This document shows, piece by piece, positions 37,979 through 47,186 of a stretch of 64,000 bases of DNA. The translations under genes and the position numbers were made by a program. How positions within the stretch are numbered: the first letter of the stretch is position 1; each line of letters begins with the position of its first letter. The stretch comes from Fulvivirga marina (GTDB lineage: Bacteria > Bacteroidota > Bacteroidia > Cytophagales > Cyclobacteriaceae): the NCBI RefSeq assembly GCF_016775155.1, contig NZ_JAEUGD010000068.1, positions 45,158 to 109,157 of the forward strand, given 5' to 3'. A model generated the notes under the pieces. The model was not told where the DNA came from and did not search any database. It saw only the letters and a program-made list of their open reading frames with translations.

Positions 37979-38929
37979 TTGAATAAACAGAAATTCACAA
38001 AAATACTAAAGAATTATCATAATATTCCTAATGAAGACAGGAATAAGCTGCACGACCTTGCAAAAAATTTCCCCTACAGCCAGATTATACATACCCTCGT
38101 GGCTAAAGCAAACCACGATGCTAAAACAGAAATTGCAGAACAGACCTTACATTATGCTGCATTTTATGCTTCTGACAGGCATGTTTTAAGAGATATTATC
38201 CGAGATAAACCTGCCAATCTCATTTCTGCTCATGAAGCGACAGAAGAGGTTCCAGCCCCTGCTACTGTTCATGAGCAACAGGAAACTTCTTCCATCAGTT
38301 CAGGTAGTAAACACCACATCACCGTAGCTGCAGAGTTATACGATCTAGGAGCTGATAGAATCAGAAATGCAGTACTATCAGATCTTGAAAATCTTAAAAA
38401 AAGCAAAGCTCAATACATGCAGTGGCTGGAAGAGGATCCCCAGTTGTCTAAAGTAAAAAGCAAAGGTGATGAGAAAAAAAGCACGGCAAAAAAGAGCAAA
38501 AGCAGTGTAAAACCAAAGGAGAAGAAAGTAAAAACCTCGTCTAAACAAGCTAAAGCCACAGCAGAAAAGGAAAAGACACCAAAGACTAAAAGGAAAACAG
38601 GAAAAGAGTCTGACACGGCAAAACCAAAGAAAGCCAGGAGTACAAAACAAAAAAAAGTTGCTCACGATAAGCAAAGAGAAATTATAGATAATTTTATAAA
38701 CAAGGAGCCTTCCATTACAGCCAAGTCCTTAAAAGGGCCAGAAAATCAACAAGACCTTTCTGAAGCCAGCACAGCTTTCAATGAAGACCTTATATCTGAA
38801 AATCTCGCACAGATTTTTGTAAACCAAGGCAAGAAAAATAAAGCCATAGATATTTATAAAAAATTAATTTGGAAGTTTCCGCAAAAAAAGGCTTACTTTG
38901 CGTCTCGAATCGAAGAATTACAAAAATAA
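37979..38929 (+). CDS. Lysine-rich protein with TPR-like C-terminus
   Basis: This 316-aa protein starts at a TTG (37979); no better start is near. Residues 1-130 are a helical domain. Residues about 140-235 are extremely rich in K, A, S and T (KSKSSVKPKEKKVKT and similar), like histone H1 or a disordered linker. Residues about 270-316 form a TPR-like pair (IFVNQGKKNKAIDIYKKLIW). It has no signal peptide. It lies 57 bases after the lptE-like gene and 15 before secG, so it is in the same operon. The function is unknown; the basic linker could bind nucleic acid, membrane or an acidic partner. Confidence 0.8.
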   Translation: MNKQKFTKILKNYHNIPNEDRNKLHDLAKNFPYSQIIHTLVAKANHDAKTEIAEQTLHYAAFYASDRHVLRDIIRDKPANLISAHEATEEVPAPATVHEQQETSSISSGSKHHITVAAELYDLGADRIRNAVLSDLENLKKSKAQYMQWLEEDPQLSKVKSKGDEKKSTAKKSKSSVKPKEKKVKTSSKQAKATAEKEKTPKTKRKTGKESDTAKPKKARSTKQKKVAHDKQREIIDNFINKEPSITAKSLKGPENQQDLSEASTAFNEDLISENLAQIFVNQGKKNKAIDIYKKLIWKFPQKKAYFASRIEELQK

Positions 38930-38944
38930 TCATAAGGTCATATA

Positions 38945-39331
38945 ATGTTTACACTTATTTTAAGTTTGATAATTTTAACCGCAGTACTGCTGGTATTGGT
39001 AATTTTAGCTCAAAATTCAAAAGGAGGCGGTCTTTCCAGCCAGTTTGGTGGAGCTGGTGCCAGTAACATGATAGGTGTTAAAAAAACTGGGGATCTTTTA
39101 GAAAAATTAACATGGGGATTTGCAATAGCAATATTTGTATTGACGCTTTCAACCAGCTTTGTAATAAAAGAAAAGCAGGGTCCCGTTGATGAATTCAGAG
39201 ACAGGGCTAAGGAAGAAGGTGGAGCTTTACCTTCACTAGACCTTGGAGATGTGGAAGGGGAAGATGACGCGGGAGCTTCTGAAAACTCAGGACTTGAGGA
39301 TCTCTCCGGAGAGTCTGATAGTGTTGAATAA
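38945..39331 (+). CDS. secG: Preprotein translocase subunit SecG
   Basis: This 128-aa protein has two membrane helices (LILSLIILTAVLLVLVILAQ and LTWGFAIAIFVLTLSTSFVI) joined by a glycine-rich loop NSKGGGLSSQFGGAG, typical of SecG. An acidic tail of about 45 residues is longer than in E. coli SecG. SecG supports SecYEG-dependent export. It is the last gene of the miaB block and ends at a strong terminator. Confidence 0.95.
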   Translation: MFTLILSLIILTAVLLVLVILAQNSKGGGLSSQFGGAGASNMIGVKKTGDLLEKLTWGFAIAIFVLTLSTSFVIKEKQGPVDEFRDRAKEEGGALPSLDLGDVEGEDDAGASENSGLEDLSGESDSVE

Positions 39332-39357
39332 ATGAGAAAGAAATTAGTTAGATAGGT

Positions 39358-39384
39358 AAGGTCACCACACGGTGACCTTTTTTT
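39358..39384 (+). terminator. Rho-independent terminator after secG
   Basis: AAGGTCACC, loop ACAC, GGTGACCTT followed by T residues. It runs into the stop codon of the convergent 39383 gene. Confidence 0.9.
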
Positions 39385-40096
39385 ATGCCCTTGAAATATA
39401 CCTGATTAAGAGACGTTTTGCAACAGGCTCCAAAGTAGAAGTATATGGGAACTTTATTTTTGAATGAATCAAAAAAGTTGCAGGATTTGGCATGTCTTTA
39501 AAACGCTTGGTTAGCCCGATCTTCAAACTTTCATAGGTATCCCCTAGCCCACGCCAGAGACTATCAATCAAAGTAGTATGTATGCCTCGATATTGCTCTT
39601 CTGATGTTTTAAGAAAGGTAAGTTGATACCTATACACCCTAGTTTGTGATGAAGGACCATGACTTACAAAAAAATACCCCTCATCAGTATATAATGGAAG
39701 TAACCCAACAGGTGTCACTTCACAATTACTCTCAACAAACTCATATATTTCTTTGCCTTCGGTAAGGGACCTTTTAAATAGTGGTAATGCATAACTGATA
39801 ATATCCCCAATTTCATTCATCAACTCATCGTCTTCAACGATTTGCTTATAGGTTAATTCTAATTTTTCAAAATCCACCCCCGTCAGCTCCTGGGGAAAGT
39901 TCTTTCTAAGCGATTCATGACTATTCTTGAATGCCATCAAATTATTATAGTGGAAAACGAGATCTCCGAGTATGGGATACAACTCTTGCAACCGAAAAGA
40001 ACTCTTCACCTTCTTAAAGTAGGCCAACAATACATACTTCTTGTACTCAAAATCAATTAACCCATCGGTTAACCAGTCGTTACTAAGTTTTTCCAT
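39383..40096 (-). CDS. Conserved hypothetical protein
   Basis: This 237-aa soluble protein has no signal peptide. It is helical at the N-terminus (LQELYPILGDLVFHYNNLMAFK) and has a beta-rich middle (FFVSHGPSSQTRVYRYQLTFL) and a terminal RLLIRYISRA. I do not recognise the family. It is divergent from groES, with a 266-base gap, and convergent with secG. No catalytic motif stands out. Confidence 0.75.
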   Translation of the reverse strand: MEKLSNDWLTDGLIDFEYKKYVLLAYFKKVKSSFRLQELYPILGDLVFHYNNLMAFKNSHESLRKNFPQELTGVDFEKLELTYKQIVEDDELMNEIGDIISYALPLFKRSLTEGKEIYEFVESNCEVTPVGLLPLYTDEGYFFVSHGPSSQTRVYRYQLTFLKTSEEQYRGIHTTLIDSLWRGLGDTYESLKIGLTKRFKDMPNPATFLIHSKIKFPYTSTLEPVAKRLLIRYISRA

Positions 40097-40293
40097 ATTA
40101 CTCCATTTAGTTATAGTAAAGGGACACCACCCTTTCTTCTAAATGGAGAATATACAAATAAATGACATTATTAACAATACACCTGACATTCTGCCATGCC
40201 TAAAGCTGTGCAATAATGACAGGAGTCTGCCAAGTATTAGAAAAACACACCTATACCTCTGCAAAAATGTCTTTTTTTTTGATTCATATGGTA

Positions 40294-40309
40294 TTGGCAC
40301 AAATCATGT
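40294..40309 (+). promoter_or_regulatory. Possible sigma54-type promoter before groES
   Basis: TTGGCAC, five bases, then ATGT resembles the sigma54 pattern TTGGCAC-N5-TTGC, with an exact -24 part and two mismatches in the -12 part. It is 54 bases before the groES start. No CIRCE operator and no TAnnTTTG box were found here. Confidence 0.3.
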
Positions 40310-40362
40310 AATAGCTCCGACATAACACGACTTAAAGTTTAATTATTAAATCTATAACTAAA

Positions 40363-40641
40363 ATGTCAAAAGTAAATATCAAACCTCTTGCAGACAGAGT
40401 TCTTGTAGAAGCTGCTGCCGCTGAAGAAAAAACAGCATCAGGTATTATTATCCCTGACACTGCTAAGGAAAAACCTCAAAAGGGTAAAGTAATTGCAGTG
40501 GGTAATGGCAAAAAAGATGAGCCTTTAACTGTTAAAGAAGGTGATGAAGTACTTTACGGTAAGTATGCCGGAACTGAGATTACTGTTGATGGTAAGGAAT
40601 ATCTTATCATGAGAGAATCTGACATATTTGCAATCGTTTAA
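40363..40641 (+). CDS. groES: Co-chaperonin GroES
   Basis: This 92-aa protein is of normal GroES length: [29 protein letters not shown] with the mobile loop, and a C-terminal [13 protein letters not shown]. It caps the GroEL ring during folding. It is followed by groEL after 55 bases as one operon. The upstream gap of 266 bases has no TAnnTTTG box but does have a possible sigma54-like site. Confidence 0.98.
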   Translation: MSKVNIKPLADRVLVEAAAAEEKTASGIIIPDTAKEKPQKGKVIAVGNGKKDEPLTVKEGDEVLYGKYAGTEITVDGKEYLIMRESDIFAIV

Positions 40642-40690
40642 TTGTTTAATCAAACAGTTGAAAATTCAATCCCAAAAACACAAAATTTGA

Positions 40691-42328
<1,638 letters not shown>

Positions 42329-42344
42329 TAAATACCATCTTATA

Positions 42345-42384
42345 ACAATAAAGGCTTCGCAATTGCGAAGCCTTTATTGTTATA
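42345..42384 (+). terminator. Rho-independent terminator after groEL (likely bidirectional)
   Basis: ACAATAAAGGCTTCGC, loop AATT, GCGAAGCCTTTATTGT forms a perfect 16-bp stem. It also lies just beyond the end of siaC on the other strand. Confidence 0.85.
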
Positions 42385-42411
42385 TCCTACAAATACCAGT
42401 AAAGCTCTAAA

Positions 42412-42795
42412 TCAACCTCCTCCTTTAACGACAACTAACTCAATTGGTAATTTAAGTATCTTTTTAAAATCTTCACCCGACTCCATCATATCCTCATCTT
42501 CCTCCTCGTAATGCCAAAAAACTTTTACACTTTGCTTTTCATTTACCTTTTCCAGCTTTCTGAGAATCTCCACTAAGCATTTAGAAGAGCTTGTATTGAA
42601 ATACTCCAGGTTCACATGTAGCTTGGTTTCAGATCGAGGGTTTCGCTCATACTCATCCAGCCATTCCAGTAAAGGCTTATAAAATTCAATTGAATTTTCG
42701 GGAATAGAACGACCCGAAATTTCAAATTCACCATTCTGAGCATTAAAATATAACCTTGGGGTTTTGGGTGTGGGAATTAATGTATAATTATCCAT
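42412..42795 (-). CDS. siaC: SiaC family regulatory phosphoprotein (DUF1987)
   Basis: This 127-aa protein matches the SiaC family: TPRLYFNAQNGEFEISGRSIPENS at the N-terminus and LEYFNTSSSKCL around the expected phospho-acceptor Ser/Thr. In Pseudomonas, SiaC is phosphorylated by SiaB and, when dephosphorylated by SiaA, activates the diguanylate cyclase SiaD. Here it lies 42 bases downstream of siaB and no SiaA or SiaD gene is nearby. The partner is thus probably a different effector. Confidence 0.88.
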   Translation of the reverse strand: MDNYTLIPTPKTPRLYFNAQNGEFEISGRSIPENSIEFYKPLLEWLDEYERNPRSETKLHVNLEYFNTSSSKCLVEILRKLEKVNEKQSVKVFWHYEEEDEDMMESGEDFKKILKLPIELVVVKGGG

Positions 42796-42837
42796 TGATT
42801 AATGACTTGAATGTTTGAGATAAATAAGTACCCTAAT

Positions 42838-43386
42838 TTACGAATTTGAAAAGGTTACTTCTAAGGTAAAAAAAGAAAATTTATCATCAATTTCCTCAAA
42901 ACTATAAGACAACTTTCTTCCAGACTTCCTTGCCAGATCTATCAAACCAAGACCAGCCCCACCACCATGAGAAGGAATACCAACATCAAGAATTCCTCGA
43001 TACAACTCCTTTAACTCTTCATTGTTCAGTGCATTCACCATTTCAATCCGAGACCTTATGCTGGCGATTTCACGTGTAAGAAGAAAATTCCCTGTTATGA
43101 TTTTGTGTGTATTTTCACACTCTAAAACAACAATAAAAACCTCATTCCGATCTTCAAGAACAGGACTCTTTAAATAATTATATAAATTTTGAGTGATCTC
43201 GATCAGTAAATTGAAAAGCTTTTTTTGCAGGCCTTTAGAGGAATAATTGGCCGTGAGTAACAGTTCGATACTTTTCAGAACCGTATTTAGATCAGCGGAG
43301 GAAAGGCTACCCAAGTAACTAAAAACCGTGCTTCCCTTGGTAAGTTGCGCATAGCGCTGCTTAATATCAAACGTACTGACATTCAT
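42838..43386 (-). CDS. siaB: SiaB family protein kinase (GHKL-type)
   Basis: The open frame begins with TTG at 43389, but ATG 43386 (MNVSTFDIKQ) is the probable start, giving 182 aa. The protein has the SiaB pattern: LFNLLIEITQNLYNYL (N box) and GGAGLGLIDLARKSG (G box of the GHKL ATP lid). It should phosphorylate SiaC on Ser/Thr, in the manner of an anti-sigma-factor kinase. It forms an operon with siaC. Confidence 0.88.
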   Translation of the reverse strand: MNVSTFDIKQRYAQLTKGSTVFSYLGSLSSADLNTVLKSIELLLTANYSSKGLQKKLFNLLIEITQNLYNYLKSPVLEDRNEVFIVVLECENTHKIITGNFLLTREIASIRSRIEMVNALNNEELKELYRGILDVGIPSHGGGAGLGLIDLARKSGRKLSYSFEEIDDKFSFFTLEVTFSNS

Positions 43387-43458
43387 CAACTACAGTATAA
43401 GTTGTGAATATAACAATATTTTGTAGCAAAATATCCCGCAGTTCATTATTTATTATAA

Positions 43459-43490
43459 AAAAAAGCTCAGAAGCATTTCTGAGCTTTTTA
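43459..43490 (-). terminator. Rho-independent terminator after the peptide transporter gene
   Basis: AAAAAAGCTCAGAA pairs with TTCTGAGCTTTTT across a 4-base loop, with U-tracts on both sides. It sits between the transporter and siaB. Confidence 0.85.
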
Positions 43491-43504
43491 AAATTATTTC
43501 TTTT

Positions 43505-45262
43505 TTAAACCTCCACTGTATCCCTTCTGGAATAACCTTCTTCCTCTATAGCTACAACAGGGGAAGCATCTTCAGCTCCATGAGTAAGTCTTTTAAGAGG
43601 CTTCAAGAGTGCTATCACTAACAACCCAAATACAACGCAAAAAATTGTAATACCAGTAAATACTTCAAACTCCCCAGCACTTGTTGATAACTCTCCAAGC
43701 TCACCGGCTAACTTGTTACCAAATCCAGTGGCTGCAAAATAGAAGCCCATCATAATGGACACATATTTAGCAGGAGCAAGTTTTGTTATAAATGACATAG
43801 CAACAGGAGAAGCACAAAGCTCTCCTATAGTATGGAACATATACGCAAGAACCAACCAGTACATAGCAGAGCTACCATTAGCGGCCCATTCCTTTGTTGC
43901 GATACTCATAAAAGTAAACCCAAGCCCCATAATAATAACCCCCATAGCCATTTTAAATAGCGAGCTAGATTCCTTACCTTTCATTTTTCTATTGTACCAA
44001 TAAAAGGCTACCAGTGTACCCAATGTGAATATAAAGAATGAATTTACTGACTGAAAAACTGTAGCTGGCACCTCATAAAAACCTAATGGAGCTTCTCCGC
44101 CCGAAGCGGTAAACACCAACATTCTTAACAAAATAAAAGCCAGCAACAAGAAGCCAGCCCCGATAAACCAATACATTCCATTTGATTTTTTAACCTTTGA
44201 ATAGACACCTCTCACAACCAACCCAAGAATGGCTATTCCAAAAATTATATCAAGGTTTAAAATAGATATCAACCTATCCGTCTTATCACTGGCATAAAGA
44301 TTCATCAACCCTCCTGCCTGTTCAAAAGCACCCCAGAAAATAATTACTATTAAATAGCTAAGTATAAGTACTACTACCCTATCGCGCTCCTTTCCCTCTA
44401 ACTCTGCAAGCATCACTATAAAGAACCCTACAAAGAAAGAGACTCCCATAACAAGCAGGCCGTAACCTACAGTACCGTCAAACAAAAGGTATGCTCCAAC
44501 TACAAAAACCAAAATATTGGATAGAAGTGCAGTTATATTACCAAAAAGCTTGGATAAATACGAAGACTCCTTAGGTTTAGAGTTACCTCCAAAGGTTTCC
44601 TCTCCTTTATCAACCTCTCCCACTCCTTTAAGAAACCTTGTCCCCCAAATAAAAAGTATCTGTCCTACCACCATACCTGCTCCGGCAAGCCCGAAGCCAA
44701 AGTGCCAGTTTACATTTTCACCAAGTGGGCCAATAATCAGCCCTGCTAAAAATGCACCAATATTGATGCCTATGTAGAAAATTGTAAATGCTATATCTCT
44801 TCTCTCATCTTTCTGTTTGTAAAGCCCACCTACCATGGTAGAGATATTGGGTTTTAAGCCCCCAACACCCAGAACGATCAATGTAATACCTGCATACCAG
44901 GCCCATAAGGCCTCAATGGCCAAAACACCGTGACCTATACATAGCAAAACACCACCAATAACCACCATTTTCTTTTGTCCGAAAACCTTATCTGCCAAAA
45001 TTCCTCCAGGGATGGAGGCAACGTATACCATCATAGTATACCAACCGTACAATTCAAGAGCTCTGCCACTATCCCAACCAAAGCCGGAATTTTCAGAAGT
45101 AACGGACGCGGTGAGAAATAAAACGAACAATGCGCGCATCCCGTAATAGGAGAACCTCTCCCATAACTCGGTGAAAAACAGAATATATAGCCCAACCGGG
45201 TGACCAAACAACTGCTTCCCGTTGGCCGCGTGATCAGGGTGATTAATTGATAAATTTGACAT
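43505..45262 (-). CDS. POT family proton-dependent oligopeptide transporter
   Basis: This 585-aa protein has 12-14 membrane helices. It has the POT signature in helix 1, ELWERFSYYGMRALF (ExxERFxYYG), which couples protons to di- and tripeptide uptake. GFEQAGGLMNLYASD-like and HTIGELCASPVAMSF motifs are also present, the latter typical of the C-terminal half. It is transcribed alone, divergent from pckA with a 222-base gap, and ends at its own terminator. Confidence 0.94.
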   Translation of the reverse strand: MSNLSINHPDHAANGKQLFGHPVGLYILFFTELWERFSYYGMRALFVLFLTASVTSENSGFGWDSGRALELYGWYTMMVYVASIPGGILADKVFGQKKMVVIGGVLLCIGHGVLAIEALWAWYAGITLIVLGVGGLKPNISTMVGGLYKQKDERRDIAFTIFYIGINIGAFLAGLIIGPLGENVNWHFGFGLAGAGMVVGQILFIWGTRFLKGVGEVDKGEETFGGNSKPKESSYLSKLFGNITALLSNILVFVVGAYLLFDGTVGYGLLVMGVSFFVGFFIVMLAELEGKERDRVVVLILSYLIVIIFWGAFEQAGGLMNLYASDKTDRLISILNLDIIFGIAILGLVVRGVYSKVKKSNGMYWFIGAGFLLLAFILLRMLVFTASGGEAPLGFYEVPATVFQSVNSFFIFTLGTLVAFYWYNRKMKGKESSSLFKMAMGVIIMGLGFTFMSIATKEWAANGSSAMYWLVLAYMFHTIGELCASPVAMSFITKLAPAKYVSIMMGFYFAATGFGNKLAGELGELSTSAGEFEVFTGITIFCVVFGLLVIALLKPLKRLTHGAEDASPVVAIEEEGYSRRDTVEV

Positions 45263-45429
45263 ATTAATTTAATGGTTCGTGCAAAAAATACCGCTAAAGC
45301 TAACATTGTTCATTTAGATAACCAAATTATAATTGTATGTTCGGTTAACACGAACCCCACGAACGGCCTCTTAGACTACGCAAACGATTGAAATATCAGA
45401 TTATCCTATTAATGAAGTAAACAATTTGT

Positions 45430-45437
45430 TATTTTTG
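45430..45437 (+). promoter_or_regulatory. Promoter -7 box for pckA
   Basis: TATTTTTG matches TAnnTTTG and lies 48 bases before the pckA ATG. A good -33 element is not obvious. Confidence 0.45.
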
Positions 45438-45484
45438 TTGTCTTAAATTTTAAATCGACAAGGAATTTAAATCAAATCTTAATC

Positions 45485-47095
45485 ATGCAAGAATTAGGGA
45501 TAAAATCGGAGAAAGCTTCCATTGAAAAGCTTGGAATTAAGGATTCTGTCGCGCATTGGAATCTCGCTCCGGAAAAATTGGCAGAAATCGCTGTTGAGAA
45601 AGGTCAGGCAGTAAGGACAAAGTCAGGTGCAATTACTGTTGACACAGGAGAGTTTACCGGACGTTCACCAAAAGACAGGTTTATTGTAAAGGATGAAATA
45701 ACGGAGGAAGCAGTATGGTGGGGTAACATAAATATTCCGTTTGATGCTGATAAGTTTGACCAGCTTTATGGTAAAATGGTTGATTACCTGTCAGGTAAGG
45801 AAATTTATGTAAGAGATGCTTATGCTTGTGCTGACCCTAATTACAGAACAAATATACGCGTAGTAAATGAGTACTCTTGGTCTAATTTGTTTGTTTACAA
45901 CATGTTTCTTAGGCCTACAGAAGACGAAATCAAAACATTTGAGCACGAATGGCTTGTAATTAATGCTCCTGGGTTCAATGCTGACCCAGCCGTTGATGGT
46001 ACAAGACAACACAACTTTGCCATATTAAACTTCAAAAAGAAAATAGCTCTGATTGGAGGAACAGGATATACCGGAGAGATAAAAAAAGGTATCTTCTCAG
46101 CTCTTAACTTCATTTTACCTCACCAAAAGAACACTCTATCTATGCACTGCTCTGCCAATATGGGTGAGCAAGGCGATACTGCCATTTTCTTTGGGCTGTC
46201 AGGTACTGGTAAGACTACATTATCTGCCGATCCTGCAAGAAAACTTATTGGAGATGATGAGCATGGCTGGTCAAATGAAAATACGGTATTCAATTTCGAA
46301 GGAGGTTGCTATGCGAAAGTGATAGATCTCTCCGAAGAAAAAGAACCTGATATTTATAATGCCATTAAAGAAGGAGCATTACTTGAAAATATAGTTATTA
46401 AAGATGACGAGGTGGATTTCAAAGATGGATCTAAAACTGAAAACACCAGGGTTAGCTATCCAATCTATCATATCAACAATATAGCTGAACCTTCAATTGG
46501 TAAAAACCCTAAAAACATATTCTTTCTCACGTGCGATGCTTACGGTGTTTTGCCTCCAATTTCCAAGTTAACCCCTGGCCAGGCAGCATTCCACTTCATT
46601 TCTGGATATACTGCTAAAGTTGCGGGGACTGAAGCTGGTATAACTGAACCTGTAACAGCTTTCTCAGCTTGTTTTGGAGCTCCATTTATGCCACTGCATC
46701 CAACAAAATATGCTGAGATGCTAAGCACAAAGATGCAGGAAGCAGGAGTTAATGTATGGCTAGTCAATACTGGCTGGTCTGGTGGTCCATATGGTGTAGG
46801 AAGTAGAATGAGCCTAAAAATAACCAGGGGCCTCATCACTGCTGCATTGAATGGAGAGTTGAATGATGTAGAGTTTGAAAAACATGAAATCTTTGGTCTA
46901 AACATGCCTAAGACTTGCCCTAATGTTCCTGAAAATGTATTAAATCCTAAAAATACATGGGAAGATAAGGAGGCTTATGACTCAAAGGCAAATGATCTTG
47001 CAAACGCCTTTAACAAGAACTTCGAGAAGTTTGCCGAAAATGCAAATGAAGAGATTCTTGCTGCGGCACCAACTGCAAAAGTCAGCGCACAGTAA
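45485..47095 (+). CDS. pckA: Phosphoenolpyruvate carboxykinase (ATP)
   Basis: This 536-aa enzyme has the ATP-type PEPCK features: FTGRSPKDRFIV, the kinase P-loop GLSGTGKTTLS, the metal-binding DDEHGW segment, and MPLHPTKYAE. It interconverts oxaloacetate and ATP with PEP, CO2 and ADP, the entry step of gluconeogenesis. It is a single-gene unit with a promoter box upstream and a hairpin terminator. The adjacent peptide transporter fits growth on amino acids, but they are on opposite strands. Confidence 0.97.
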   Translation: MQELGIKSEKASIEKLGIKDSVAHWNLAPEKLAEIAVEKGQAVRTKSGAITVDTGEFTGRSPKDRFIVKDEITEEAVWWGNINIPFDADKFDQLYGKMVDYLSGKEIYVRDAYACADPNYRTNIRVVNEYSWSNLFVYNMFLRPTEDEIKTFEHEWLVINAPGFNADPAVDGTRQHNFAILNFKKKIALIGGTGYTGEIKKGIFSALNFILPHQKNTLSMHCSANMGEQGDTAIFFGLSGTGKTTLSADPARKLIGDDEHGWSNENTVFNFEGGCYAKVIDLSEEKEPDIYNAIKEGALLENIVIKDDEVDFKDGSKTENTRVSYPIYHINNIAEPSIGKNPKNIFFLTCDAYGVLPPISKLTPGQAAFHFISGYTAKVAGTEAGITEPVTAFSACFGAPFMPLHPTKYAEMLSTKMQEAGVNVWLVNTGWSGGPYGVGSRMSLKITRGLITAALNGELNDVEFEKHEIFGLNMPKTCPNVPENVLNPKNTWEDKEAYDSKANDLANAFNKNFEKFAENANEEILAAAPTAKVSAQ

Positions 47096-47119
47096 AATTT
47101 TATTCTTTCAACAAATGTT

Positions 47120-47156
47120 AAGGGCTGGTCATTAAGATCAGTCCTTTTCTATTTTT
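47120..47156 (+). terminator. Rho-independent terminator after pckA
   Basis: AAGGGCTGGTC pairs with GATCAGTCCTT (two G-U pairs) across a 5-base loop, followed by a T-rich tract. Confidence 0.75.
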
Positions 47157-47186
47157 ATAGGCCGCTATAACTTCTTTACTTTCCTA

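Noticed and set aside
40143..40325. 60-aa open frame upstream of groES
   Set aside because: It lies in the non-coding gap, has no Shine-Dalgarno or family resemblance and overlaps a possible promoter.
40097..40362. CIRCE operator before groES
   Set aside because: I looked for TTAGCACTC-N9-GAGTGCTAA and found no match.
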